From Rhizophagus irregularis (taxonomy: Eukaryota > Glomeromycota > Glomeromycetes > Glomerales > Glomeraceae): a stretch of DNA of 64,000 bases. The translations under genes and the position numbers were made by a program. Positions 43,337 through 53,954 of this stretch are shown one piece after another (the first letter of the stretch is position 1; every line of letters starts with the position of its first letter). Where the stretch lies: contig NC_089451.1 in NCBI RefSeq assembly GCF_026210795.1, positions 1,782,001 through 1,846,000 of the forward strand, written 5' to 3'. The notes beneath the pieces are model-generated. The model did no database searches. It was not told the origin of the DNA and was given only the letters and a program-made list of their open reading frames with translations.

Positions 43337-45409
43337 ATGGAAGTACAAGAAAATGTTATAAAAAAAGGTTCATATCTTACTCAAAATGAAAAAAATAATA
43401 TAAATTTGAATAATAATAAGAATTATTCTAATGATAATATTTTAAATGATCGATATTATAATTTAATTATAGAACAAGCAAAAGAATTCGAAAATTTTGG
43501 TAAAAGAATGAGTTTAAATTTACAAAATTTTCGTAAAGAACTTGTAATTCAACAAAATGATATTATTAATGATGAACCTTTTGATATAGAAAAAGTTTAT
43601 AAGAATTGTAAAGAAAAAATCGATTCTCAAGTACAATTGATTGATTCTTTAAAAAATCGTATTGAAGATTTGGAAAATGATTCTTTTATTAAAACTCAAG
43701 ATATTAAAGAACTTCAAAATGATTTTAGTTATTTAATAGAAGATTTTGAAGATTTTGAAACAACTGTACCAGCTGTTGTACCAATATCTATATCAGCAAC
43801 GCTAGATAATAAGAAAAATGTTTCTTTGATCCCAGAATTAAATTTTCAATTAGTAAATGATAACCAACAGTACTCTGAGGATTATTATGATGAAGAATCT
43901 TCAACATCTTATCAAAAATACGATGAGGATAATTCTGGTGAAGATAGTTCTGATGAAGAATCTTCAACTTCTTATCAAAAACACGATGAAGATAGTTGTG
44001 ATGAAGAATCTTCAACATCTTATCAAAAACACGATGAAGATAATTATGAAGAATCTTCAATAACTTATCGAAAGGATGATGAGAATAATTATGATGAAAA
44101 GTCTTCAACAACTTATCGAAAGTATGACGAGGATTATAATGATGAAGAATCTTCAACAACTGATCAAAAATATGATGAGAATAATTATGATGAAGAATCT
44201 TCAACTTATCGAAAGTATGATGAGAATTATAATGATGAAGAATCTTCAACAACTGATCAAAAATATGATGAGAATAATTATGATGAGGAATCTTCAACAT
44301 CTTATCAAAAACACGATGAAGATAATTATGATGAAGAATCTTCAGTAACTTATCGAAAGTATGATGAGGATTATAATGAAGAAGAATCTTCAACAACTGA
44401 TCAAAAATATGATGAGAATAATTATGATGAGGAATCTTCAACATCTTATCAAAAACACGATGAAGATAATTATGATGAAGAATCTTCAGTAACTTATCGA
44501 AAGTATGACGAGAGTAATTATGATGAAGAATCTTCAATAACTTATCGAAAGTATGATGAGAATAATTATGATGAAGAATCTTCAACAACTTACCGAAAGT
44601 ATGATGAGGATTACAATGATGAAGAATCTTCAACAACTGATCAAAAATATGATGAGAATAATTATGATGAGGAATCTTCAACATCTTATCAAAAATATGA
44701 AAATGTACCTTATCAACAATACATTGAGACTGATCCTGGAATAACTTATTTTGATTTTATTAAATTTGAACGTGATTATACTTCAGCTCTTGAACAACAA
44801 AAAAACGAACAACAAAAGCCCTCTACATCATCAGCAAACAGACAACAAAAGCCTTCTACATCATCAGCGAACAGACAACAAATGACATCTACATCATTAA
44901 CAAACAGACAACAAAAGCCATCTACATCAGCGGTAAATAAACCATTTACCTATTCACAATCTTATATATCAAATCCGAATGTTCCTGTTCATAAAGAAAT
45001 TCTAATGATTATTCATGCCAAAGTACAAGAAATAACTAATGAAAAAAGCAACGGAAAACGTAGATTAGATAGAAAACTCAATAACCATACGTTCCGTCCT
45101 TTGTGTGACTTTGGTATGAAAAACCTTTTAGAATATGAAAAATCATATTTATTTAAATCTTTAAGTAAACGCACAAGAGAACGTATCAAAGCTACAATTA
45201 TTGCTGAGTTAAAAGATGAATGTATTAATAAAAATAAGAAACTAACACAACCCATCAATATTTATGCGGAAAAAAACATAATTCCTCGTTTACCATCTGG
45301 TATTAATAGCTATACCGATTATCAAAAACATTATCGTTATAATAATTTCTCTGACAAGACTAAAAGGAGGATTCAAAAAATAATTTCATTAGAAAAAGTT
45401 AACCATTAA
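43337..45409 (+). CDS. Cluster protein B: linker of 17 acidic 16-residue repeats (690 aa)
   Basis: Residues about 39-66 carry NLIIEQAKEFENFGKRMSL and about 94-135 the coiled coil (QLIDSLKNRIEDLE). Residues about 181-453 are about 17 tandem copies of a 16-residue unit with consensus NYDEESSTTYRKYDED, alternating variants (TTDQK, TSYQKH, VTYRK). A second repeat, RQQKPSTSSAN, follows four times (about 490-533). The C-terminal domain (about 554-690) has LLEYEKSYLFKSLSKRT, TQPINIYAEKNIIPRLPSGI and SYTDYQKHYRYNNFSDKTK. The repeats are negatively charged, Ser/Tyr-rich and probably disordered, with many possible phosphosites. The function is unknown. No introns. Confidence 0.86.
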   Translation: MEVQENVIKKGSYLTQNEKNNINLNNNKNYSNDNILNDRYYNLIIEQAKEFENFGKRMSLNLQNFRKELVIQQNDIINDEPFDIEKVYKNCKEKIDSQVQLIDSLKNRIEDLENDSFIKTQDIKELQNDFSYLIEDFEDFETTVPAVVPISISATLDNKKNVSLIPELNFQLVNDNQQYSEDYYDEESSTSYQKYDEDNSGEDSSDEESSTSYQKHDEDSCDEESSTSYQKHDEDNYEESSITYRKDDENNYDEKSSTTYRKYDEDYNDEESSTTDQKYDENNYDEESSTYRKYDENYNDEESSTTDQKYDENNYDEESSTSYQKHDEDNYDEESSVTYRKYDEDYNEEESSTTDQKYDENNYDEESSTSYQKHDEDNYDEESSVTYRKYDESNYDEESSITYRKYDENNYDEESSTTYRKYDEDYNDEESSTTDQKYDENNYDEESSTSYQKYENVPYQQYIETDPGITYFDFIKFERDYTSALEQQKNEQQKPSTSSANRQQKPSTSSANRQQMTSTSLTNRQQKPSTSAVNKPFTYSQSYISNPNVPVHKEILMIIHAKVQEITNEKSNGKRRLDRKLNNHTFRPLCDFGMKNLLEYEKSYLFKSLSKRTRERIKATIIAELKDECINKNKKLTQPINIYAEKNIIPRLPSGINSYTDYQKHYRYNNFSDKTKRRIQKIISLEKVNH
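43880..44697 (+). repeat. 48-bp coding minisatellite within cluster gene B
   Basis: About 17 copies of a 48-bp unit (GATGAAGAATCTTCAACA...), some 3 bp shorter or with one extension. Variants alternate in a higher-order unit of about 144 bp that is itself repeated. Because the unit is a multiple of three and free of stops in several frames, long spurious frames exist on both strands. Confidence 0.9.
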
Positions 45410-46073
45410 TTATTTATTATTGTAATTTTTTTACTAATAAAGTCCATGTTTCACCTATAATGATACCTGTAATGAAAGAATAGAATATCACATGTAATTC
45501 TTTATAAGACATTGGTGACGCAGTATAAACTTATTCCGTTGATAAATAGGCTTATTTGAAAAATGCAGTAAAGAACTTCATCAGACGCCAGTAATCAAGC
45601 TGAAAAAAGGGGGGGGGAACCATGATGCATTGATAATCTGAAAAGGACATGAATATCAATCCTTTAATAATTTTGATATACGAATATTCTTTACCATAAA
45701 TAAGAACCTCCAATAAGAAATAGTGTCTATTGTTTTTGCTTTATAGAATATATTTATTCCTTTCCCAAAATCATAAATCAATTGATCAAGAAATTCACGT
45801 AAAGTTAGAATATCTATATAAAAGTTGATATTTTATTTTAAAATTAGATAAGAAGAAAAAAAAAATTAACAAATCACGAATATTTAAATCTCGCAGTTAA
45901 TTGCCAATTTTGTCAGGTCTATCGACTAATTCGAATAAATAAAATAAATAAAGAATTTTGGCATGAAATTTTGATCGGATTAAGTTTCTTACTCTCCCTT
46001 TTTTTTTACAAAAAAAAAAAATAATAATAATAACCAAGAAAGAGATATTTATCATCAATCACAAATCTTTGAT
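45410..46073. other. Spacer between cluster genes B and C
   Basis: Nothing is recognised apart from a run of nine or more G at about 45608, rare in this AT-rich DNA, and an A-rich leader before gene C. Confidence 0.55.
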
Positions 46074-47246
46074 ATGGATTCTGAAACTTTAGAAAAGCAG
46101 AAACTTTTAATATCAGGAAATCAAGAATCTAAACACGAGAAGGAACGAGAAGAATCTGATGATAAATTTGCATTTATAAAATTAAAAGCTCGTATTGAAG
46201 AATTAGAAACTGAATTTCTTATAAGAAATTTAAATTATAAAGAGCTTCGAGAAGAATTTAACAATTTTAAAATGTTAATTCTTAAATCTGAACATGACCA
46301 ATTATCAAAGAATATTCGGGATTCATTTTCCATCGATAAATCTAAATTTCTTCCAAATTTAGAGAATTTTGGGGAAGTTTCAGAATCAATTTATGATTAT
46401 TATAAAGACAAACACATTCTTTTTACACATGATGATAATGATTTGATGTTATTTTCTTCAAGGAAAAGTCAAAATAAAGAAACACGGTTTATTGATGATG
46501 ATTGTGATTACGATCTTGAAAATAAATATGATGATACAGTTGAAAAAGATTTTATTAATAAAGGAGTTTCTGGGCCATCGTCATCATCCGATCAACAGAT
46601 TATCAGTAACAACAGTAACAACAAATGTGATTATTCTAATAATTATAAGACTTCACCATTAAATCCTTATGCGGCTTCGTTTTTTCCCGGAAAAGATTAT
46701 ACCAATCAGGAAGAAACCACACAAGGAACTCAACGAAATAATGACGATCAAAAGGATTCAAATTTTCTTTTGAATATTCCTCTTTATGCATCTAATAATA
46801 TACCTTATTTCATCTTTCTTTGTAATGACTTTTGGAGAAATCACACAAACGTAGTCGAAAAAATTCACGCACTAGTTCAACAAATTCTTTATCAATTCAG
46901 ACTAATTAACCGAAAAGTCAATGTTGTGTCGTTTAGATATTTGTATTTCTTTGAAGTTGATGATTTAATGAATTATGAAAAATCAAAAGAATTTAATTCC
47001 TTACAAAAGGTTCACAAGAAAATTATTAGGAATATGATTAATGCTTTATTAAAAGATGAATTATATATTAATATTACTTTTGTACGAAATCTTAATGAGT
47101 ATAGAAGTAGAGGATTAATTCCAAAATTACCAAAAAGTTTTAAAAGTTATGATGATTATACCAAGAGTGAGAAGTTTCAATCTTTGACCAAAAAGAAAAA
47201 GAAAATTATTAGAAGATTGGCTGAAAAGGAAAGAAATGATGAGTAA
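46074..47246 (+). CDS. Cluster protein C: member lacking the FGKRM helix (390 aa)
   Basis: Intronless. The protein starts almost directly in the coiled coil (KARIEELETEFLIRNLNYK, about 38-80) with no FGKRM helix, which distinguishes it from the others. The linker is acidic and Ser/Asn-rich. The C-terminal domain (about 262-390) is diverged but complete: LMNYEKSKEFNSLQKVHKK, NEYRSRGLIPKLPKSFK and SYDDYTKSEKFQSLTKKKKK. The tail is strongly basic. Stop at 47244-47246, 350 bp from the convergent gene D. Confidence 0.83.
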   Translation: MDSETLEKQKLLISGNQESKHEKEREESDDKFAFIKLKARIEELETEFLIRNLNYKELREEFNNFKMLILKSEHDQLSKNIRDSFSIDKSKFLPNLENFGEVSESIYDYYKDKHILFTHDDNDLMLFSSRKSQNKETRFIDDDCDYDLENKYDDTVEKDFINKGVSGPSSSSDQQIISNNSNNKCDYSNNYKTSPLNPYAASFFPGKDYTNQEETTQGTQRNNDDQKDSNFLLNIPLYASNNIPYFIFLCNDFWRNHTNVVEKIHALVQQILYQFRLINRKVNVVSFRYLYFFEVDDLMNYEKSKEFNSLQKVHKKIIRNMINALLKDELYINITFVRNLNEYRSRGLIPKLPKSFKSYDDYTKSEKFQSLTKKKKKIIRRLAEKERNDE

Positions 47247-47598
47247 AGAATACAAATTAATTAGATTAATTATAATTGTTATATAATGTGCTTTGTGTTA
47301 ATAAAATTTATGTTTTCACTTGGGATACTACGTTTAATGAAATATGATTTTTATCGATCTCCAGTCATAATCCATTTACTATACAAATTCATGTATAATA
47401 ATAATGTTCGTACAAAGATATTTGATGATTTATTACATAAACTATCATAATAAAGGAAAGCTAAATATACTTGACACATAAATTCCTCTATAAATACGAA
47501 TATACGATAAATACGATGAATAAGATGAATAATATAAATTTGAATAATATATTGAATACATAAAAATTCTATATCTAATTACTAAATCTTCAACTTTA
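47247..47598. other. Convergent spacer between C and D
   Basis: The 3' regions of two paralogues point at each other. Short ATACGAATATACGATAAATACGATGAATAAG-type words repeat at about 47495-47530. No gene. Confidence 0.5.
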
Positions 47599-48351
47599 TT
47601 AATTCCCTGACTCGAGTAATTTACTAACTCTTGACTTGTATGTATCGTTTAAAGTATCAAACCAGTCACTATACATAGTATAATTGTCATATCCGTTAGG
47701 TAAACTTGGAAGTATGTCTCTCTTAATATATTCATCCAAATCTTGTGAGAGCGTTACATTTGGTCCTTGGAATTCTTGTAACAACATACATTTAATATGA
47801 TAATTAATATATCTTTTACTCTTTCTATTTAGAGCAATAAAATTATTCGACTTTGTATATTCAATTAATTCATTAATATTATAAGAACTTTTCAAAAATT
47901 TGAACTGTTTTAATTTTACAGAATCGCCATAAAGTCTATCAATTTCTTGGACTTTAAAGTTAAGTGAGGTGTCATTATTTGAAGAATTTAAAGAGGTGTT
48001 ATCCCAACTCGAGCGTTCCATCATCTTATCATAAGTTTTTAATAAAAGATCACTGCTTTTATATGAAATAGGAGAGTCATCAATTTCTTGACGAAGTTTT
48101 TTGATATTTTGATCTTTTTTGATAGCATCATTTTCCAATTCTTCGATACGAGTTCTCAAAGAATTAATTAATTTTGATTGAGATTCAATTTTTTTTTGAT
48201 AAGTTTCAAAAGATTTTTCATCAAGCTTTTTAAATTCATTTTCATATCCTTTATGTGATTCTTGTAATCGTTTTCCAAATTCTTCAAATTGTACTGCTTG
48301 TTTCTCGATTATTTTATTAATTTTACCAGTTTTATTCACTCGTGTTGACAT
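47599..48351 (-). CDS. Cluster protein D: shortest full member (250 aa)
   Basis: Read on minus from the ATG at 48351. Residues about 12-30 have KIIEKQAVQFEEFGKRL, about 50-95 the coiled coil (KLINSLRTRIEELEND). The linker is only about 30 residues, without repeats, so this protein shows the family core with little else. The C-terminal domain (about 124-250) has LIEYTKSNNFIALNRKSK, LSQDLDEYIKRDILPSLPNG and NYTMYSDWFDTLNDTYKS. The YTK and LSQDL words group it with E and H. Intronless; function unknown. Confidence 0.85.
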   Translation of the reverse strand: MSTRVNKTGKINKIIEKQAVQFEEFGKRLQESHKGYENEFKKLDEKSFETYQKKIESQSKLINSLRTRIEELENDAIKKDQNIKKLRQEIDDSPISYKSSDLLLKTYDKMMERSSWDNTSLNSSNNDTSLNFKVQEIDRLYGDSVKLKQFKFLKSSYNINELIEYTKSNNFIALNRKSKRYINYHIKCMLLQEFQGPNVTLSQDLDEYIKRDILPSLPNGYDNYTMYSDWFDTLNDTYKSRVSKLLESGN

Positions 48352-48503
48352 GATATTTTGAGAGTTGTAGTAGAGTTGTAAAGATAAAGAAAATCGAATG
48401 ACGTATTTATGTGTAATGGTCGTAGTACAAACAACGGGATTGTGGGAAATTCTTGAAAATTTTGAAATTCAAAATTGACGATGAGAAAATTTATTTTTTC
48501 CAA

Positions 48504-50171
48504 CTATAGTAATCTATATGCTTTTCCATTTGAAAATATATATCCTTTCTTTGCATTATTATTTGTTTTAGAATTTAATGTTAAATTTTCACTTTTCTCA
48601 CTTTTCTCTAATATAATTAATTTTCTAACCCTCTTTTTCATATTTTTACTTAATTTTTTAAAAAGTTTACTTTTCTCATATTCAGTATAATTATTATATA
48701 TTGAAGGTAATTTTGGTATAATACCTCTATTAATATATTCTTCTAAATTTTGAGAAAGTATTAAATTTTCTTCTTGATCAAATTCATTTGATAAGGTTAA
48801 ATCAATAAGATAATTTAAAACTTCTTTAGGTTTATCATCCAAAGAATTAAAATAATTTGTTTTAGTATATTGAACGAAATCATCAATTGTAAAAGATTTT
48901 TCTAAAACTCTAAAATGTTTTAATTTAAGTCCCAAACTAGAATTTTCTCTTCGAGTAATAATTTGTTGAATTTTAATATGAAGTTGTGCCGAAATAATTT
49001 CTTTAATTCCTTGATTTTCTGAATTTAAAGAATTATTAAATGAATCGATTAAAATATCATTTTGATCTTTGGATCTCTTATTAATGGAATTACAAATGAT
49101 TTCTCGTTCCTCTTGATTTTCTTGATTTTCTTGATTTTCTTGATCTATTTCTTGATCTATTTCTTGATCTATTTCTTGTTGTTTCAATTTTTTTAAATCC
49201 TTTTCTTGTTCTTGTTGAAGATTTTGAGATTTAATTTTTGTAATATATCTTTTAATAATCTCATTCATAGTAATATTATATATAGGAGTATTTTGTATTT
49301 GTTCATTTTGTTCATTTTGTCCATTTTGTCCATTTTGTTCATTTTTTGAAAAATTCTTTTGTTCATAATCTTCATCATCAAAAAATTTATCTGATTTATC
49401 ATTTTCTTGTTTTTCAATTGAATTTGGATGATCAAAATTTTTAGAATCTATAGAATCTATTGTTTTTGATGACTCATCATTTTTTAGAAGAGTGGAATCA
49501 TAATTATTTACATCTTTTTTTTCATTCTTATCATCATCATCATCATCATCATCCTTATCAACTTTATCATCTTTATCATCTTTATCATCCTTATCATCAT
49601 CCTTATCATCATCATCTTTTTCATCTTTTTCATTAAAAATTTTAATATTCTCATTATTATTATTAATATCAAAATTTTTTTCAATATTAATATTTTTAAT
49701 ATTATGATAAATAAAAAATTTTTTAAAATTTTGTTCTAATGATTCAATACGTGATCTTAAAGAATCAATTAACCGATCTTGATCTTCAATCTTTTTTTTA
49801 CATTCACATTCAATAAATTCAATGATTCCATTATCATCTTTATTGAAACTATTATTGGGGATATCAACTTTATTGGGGATGTCAACTTTATTAGGGATAT
49901 CATCTTTATTGGGGATATCAACTTTATTGGGGACGTCATCTTTATTGGGGACATCATCTTTATTAGAACTATTATTTTTATTGTGGATATCATCTTTATT
50001 GGTGGAAGTGGAATTATTATTATCTTTATAGAAATTATTATCTTTATTGGATGATTTTTTAATAAATTCGTGATAAAATGATTGTAATTCTAAATTCATA
50101 TGTTTACCAAATTTTTCAAATTCTTCTGCTTGCCTTTCTATTAAATTACGAAATAATAAAGTTGATTCCAT
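48504..50171 (-). CDS. Cluster protein E: Asp/Lys and Gln-rich linker (555 aa)
   Basis: Read on minus from 50171. Residues about 7-25 have NLIERQAEEFEKFGKHMNL. Unusually, hexapeptide repeats of the NKDDIP/NKVDIP type (about 65-105) sit between this helix and the coiled coil (RLIDSLRSRIESLEQ, about 125-142). Then come Asp/Lys tracts (about 185-215), NGQNEQ repeats, QEIDQEID and ENQ repeats. The word IYNITMNEIIKRYITKIK is shared with H. The C-terminal domain (about 395-520) has FVQYTKTNYFNSLDDKPK, LSQNLEEYINRGIIPKLPS and NYTEYEKSKLFKKLSKNMK, followed by an extra tail. Intronless. The start is 565 bp from the end of F on the same strand. Confidence 0.86.
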   Translation of the reverse strand: MESTLLFRNLIERQAEEFEKFGKHMNLELQSFYHEFIKKSSNKDNNFYKDNNNSTSTNKDDIHNKNNSSNKDDVPNKDDVPNKVDIPNKDDIPNKVDIPNKVDIPNNSFNKDDNGIIEFIECECKKKIEDQDRLIDSLRSRIESLEQNFKKFFIYHNIKNINIEKNFDINNNNENIKIFNEKDEKDDDDKDDDKDDKDDKDDKVDKDDDDDDDDKNEKKDVNNYDSTLLKNDESSKTIDSIDSKNFDHPNSIEKQENDKSDKFFDDEDYEQKNFSKNEQNGQNGQNEQNEQIQNTPIYNITMNEIIKRYITKIKSQNLQQEQEKDLKKLKQQEIDQEIDQEIDQENQENQENQEEREIICNSINKRSKDQNDILIDSFNNSLNSENQGIKEIISAQLHIKIQQIITRRENSSLGLKLKHFRVLEKSFTIDDFVQYTKTNYFNSLDDKPKEVLNYLIDLTLSNEFDQEENLILSQNLEEYINRGIIPKLPSIYNNYTEYEKSKLFKKLSKNMKKRVRKLIILEKSEKSENLTLNSKTNNNAKKGYIFSNGKAYRLL

Positions 50172-50735
50172 CTTTTGTATGTATAAATTTTTTTTTTTCA
50201 GTGGAAAAGAAAAAGAAAAAGAAAAGAAAAGAAAAATTGGTGAGAGAATTTACATCATAAAGATTTAATTTTATATATATATTAAAAAACTTATGGTAAA
50301 TTGGTAAATTAGTGGATTATTTGTTGTGTCAGGAGGTAAACCTTAGTGCTTATCTGTTATAGTATGATCTCACTGTGCCACGCACTGCCACCAACGTTGA
50401 TCAAATGATCGCGTAAATATATATGTAAATGTGTAATTTTATACACAAAAAATCATTTTATTTATCGCTTAAAAAATTACAAAAAGCCACGGCTTATTTA
50501 AATGATAAAAAAAAAAGCCAAATATTTATTATTAACTTCTTTTATTATTAATAATAAAAGTATTAATAATAAAAGACAAATGAAAGAAATAATAATAATA
50601 ATATAAAAAAAAAAATTTTTTGGTTAATAATATTTCGATATCCCCTTTACCTTTTTTTTTAAAAAAAAAGACACTTAAAAAAAAAAAACATTTATAAGAA
50701 TCATTCCCACATACTGCATTATTACATTAACCAAA
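50172..50735. other. Spacer between cluster genes F and E
   Basis: A/T tracts, a TATTAATAATAAAAG repeat at about 50545-50580 and T-run/A-run palindromes (about 50650-50680). No gene. Confidence 0.5.
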
Positions 50736-51561
50736 TTATTTCTTAGGTTCAACTGTAATAATCTTTCTAATTCTCTTCTTTTTCTCATCAGATAATTTTG
50801 AGAAATAATTAGTCTTCTCGTAATCAGCATAACTTCTAATTCCAGATGGTAAAGAAGGAATTATCTTTCTTTTGACGTATTCTTCAATAGGTTGGGTAAC
50901 ACGTTTATCCCTGTTGCATAATTCACTTCTTAAAGCTGTTTTCACCATCAATTTAATGGATCTTTTAGGGTCCCTCGATAACGAATTATAATAATTCGTT
51001 TCTTGATACTTAATCAAACCATCAAGAGAAAATTGATTCAAGAGATAATTAAAAGTCTTTTGCTTAATTCTTGCATTTTGCTCTTGGAAATGAGCAATAG
51101 TATATTGAACTTCAGCTTGAATTCGTTCAATTACGGAAGGAGCCCTCTGTGACCCTTGAAGTGATGATTTATTTTGTGAAGATGAAGTGGAAATAGATGA
51201 ATGAGGTTTGATTGAAATAGGAGGTAAACAAGAAATATTATCTTTTGGTATTGGGGTGGAGGGTTGTGTAACATAATTGAAATCCTCATTCAATTTATCA
51301 TTTTTAATATTTAATTCTTTCGATCCAAATTCAGTCGATTTAAGATCAAGTAATAAATCTCTAAGTTTTTGATTCAAATTATTATTAGAATCTTGAAAAG
51401 AGCGTTGTGAAGGATTGTATTTAATATCTTCTTCTAATTCATCATCTACTTGATGATCAGATAAGGATTCTTCGGTAGATACTTCCTTTGAATCAGAATC
51501 TTTACTCTTTCCTTTAAATAAAGCGGATGAAGATGATGATGAAGAAGACGATGATGATGAC

Positions 51562-51593
<32 letters not shown>

Positions 51594-52451
51594 CTCTTTA
51601 TCTTGATCATTAGTCTCGATCACTCTACGTTCATTAGTATTGTATTTATTATTATTTGAGAAAGATGATTTCACAGAAGTAGAAGATTCACCATAATTCC
51701 TAAATGTTGAATGATTATAAAAATATTCATCAAATAATACTGATCCAAAAATTGAAGTTTTTTTATTTTCAACGATAGTAGAATCCTTTTTCTCTATAAT
51801 TTGATCAGTTGAAGGGATTGGTAATACATCGTTGACACCATAAAGAGTTTTTGGTTGAATATTTTTAAAGATTAATCTTTCTTTTTTAATATCAATTTCA
51901 TTTGACTGAATATTATCAGCAATTAATCTTTCATTTGACCAAATATTTTCAGTAGTAGAAGATTTATTAATAATATTATTAGAAGTAGGTAATTGTTTTG
52001 AATCAGAATCTTTAAGAATAAATTCAAAATCATCACTATCATTTTCTTCAAATAAAGAAATATTTTTCTTAAGATCAAAAGATTGTAAAGGACTTTCAAG
52101 ACCAAAAAGTAATTTAATTTCTTTTTTAAAATCAAAAAAATCATTTTTAAGTCCATGAATTTCAAGGTCCTTTTTAGTAGAATTAATTTCCAATTCCTCA
52201 ATACGTGATTTTAGAGAATCTATTAAACGAGATTGAAAATCAAGTTGACGTTGTTGTTTTACTAAAATTATATCCAACTCGGAAGGTTTAGAAATATCAT
52301 GATTTTTAGTAAAACATTTATAATAATTTTGAACATCCAAACTCATTCGTTTTCCAAAAGTTTCAAATTCTTTAGCGTGTTTTTCTAATAAAGTAAATAA
52401 AGTATCAGATGGAGATAAAGTTTTTTTATTATTAAAAGTATCAGATTCCAT
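50736..52451 (-). CDS. Cluster protein F: poly-Ser linker (571 aa)
   Basis: Read on minus from 52451. Residues about 18-40 have TLLEKHAKEFETFGKRMSL, about 75-122 the coiled coil (RLIDSLKSRIEELEINS). The linker contains a run of more than 20 serines (about 287-310), encoded by a GAT/GAC-type trinucleotide tract on plus, and Ser-rich flanks. The C-terminal domain (about 442-571) has LIKYQETNYYNSLSRDPK, TQPIEEYVKRKIIPSLPSGI and SYADYEKTNYFSKLSDEKKK. Intronless. Variation in the serine run between strains is to be expected because its DNA is a microsatellite. Confidence 0.86.
51527..51592. repeat. GAT/GAA/GAC trinucleotide tract coding poly-Ser in gene F
   Basis: About 22 triplets, mostly GATGATGAT on plus, read as TCA/TCG/TCT/TCC-type serine codons on minus. 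In frame, so length changes keep the gene open. Confidence 0.85.
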
Positions 52452-53954
52452 TTTTTTTTTTAAAGAGAAAGAAAGAAGAATATAAGATATTTCTAAAAAG
52501 TGTGGGAAATGAGGAAAAGGTGTAAAAAGATGATAACGGAGTAGTAATACCAGATGATTATATCCCCACCCTAATTGTTGCTTTTTATAAATTTAACGGA
52601 TACATTTGTAGTACAAGACTGACAAATCATGATAGACTGTGGCGCAGTCGATAAGTTATTTTTGTAGCACACACGATCATAATGGAAATAATACGTCAAA
52701 AATGGTCACTTTCCGTATATGAAAACAATTAGAGTTGGGGAACGAACCCTTTTTTTTATTATTATTATTATTATTGTTATTATTATTTATATAAGATATA
52801 CTTGTAAAAAAATTTTTTTTTCGGTTTTAAAAAAATAACTTTTTTTTTTTCTTGTCAATCATCTAAATAAAAGTGACAAAAGCCTCTTTTTTTTTAGATT
52901 TGTTTTTGTTTCCATGATCTGGATGTTTTTTTTCTTATTTAGGATATAAGGATCGAAGAACTCGTGACTGTAAAAAAATTTCACGAAAGTAAGCTTTATG
53001 CATTTAATAATTACGCTACCATAATATACGTCATAAGATTTTACATGTGATCCTCCCCAAGCATTTAATAAGGGTAAATTACCCTCAATCTAAATTTCTT
53101 CGTCCTTTAAAATATTAAATATATATGAAAATTAGATGATAAATTAATATGACAAACAATTATTCGTAAAAAAAGAATATATTTGAATATTTGAATGATA
53201 ATTTAATTTTATTTTATTTTATTTTTTCTTTTTCTTTTTATTTTATTTTATTTTTTTTCCTAATTATTAAATTTTTTTTTTTTTTCGTAAAGAAAATTTA
53301 TAGTTTGATCGTGGGAAACACATTGTTAGCAATGTCAGGTAAAGGGGCTTTGATAATAGCACATGAGACCAGTCATATGATCAACTATAAACAGTAACGG
53401 AATAACTTTTTTTAAAAAAAAAAAAAAAATTTTTTTTTTAAAAAAAAAGTTCGTACTAACAGCGGTTAATTAACGAATACAGTAATGTAAATGTAAATAG
53501 TAATGTAAATATACTATATATGAATAACACTATATATAATAATATATATATTTTTTTTTTTTTGCAATATATTTTTTGCAATATCAGATAATAATAATTT
53601 TGCAATATCAATAAATAATATCAGGTAAATAAAAATTTTTGCAATATATATCAGGTAAATAATAATATTTTGCATAATATATCAGATAATAATAATATAA
53701 TCAGGGATATAATCAGAGATAATAATAAGATAGATAATATATAGTTCATATAATTATACTTTTTTGTTATGATTGTTATTGTTACTAGTATAATTTTAGT
53801 CAATTCTAAGTCGTATTATAATAAAGATTAAATGAATATAAATAAGGTAATAATCTCTCTAGAAAAAAAAATATATAAATAGTCCTTTTTTTTCTTTCTT
53901 TTTTTTTTTTGAAACTTGTTTGAAAAAATAAAATAATAACAGAATTAAAAAAAA
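52452..53954. other. 1.5-kb spacer with simple repeats
   Basis: An ATT microsatellite at about 52757-52790, a T/A/T/A four-block palindrome at about 53405-53450, and loose repeats at 53545-53715. The frame at 53191-53397 is mostly poly-Phe and not supported. This is the divergent upstream region of F (minus) and G (plus). Confidence 0.55.
53545..53715. repeat. Degenerate tandem repeat (TTTTGCAATATATCAGGTAA)
   Basis: About six imperfect copies of TTTTGCAATAT...CAGRTAATAATAAT with varying length, in a stretch without genes. Confidence 0.6.

Noticed and set aside
43788-44684. 298-codon minus-strand frame in gene B
   Set aside because: It is antisense to the 48-bp repeats, which lack stops in several frames. 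The His/Leu/Lys composition is a by-product of the sense codons.
49769-50054. Repetitive frames on both strands inside gene E
   Set aside because: Shadows of the NKDDIP-type repeats.
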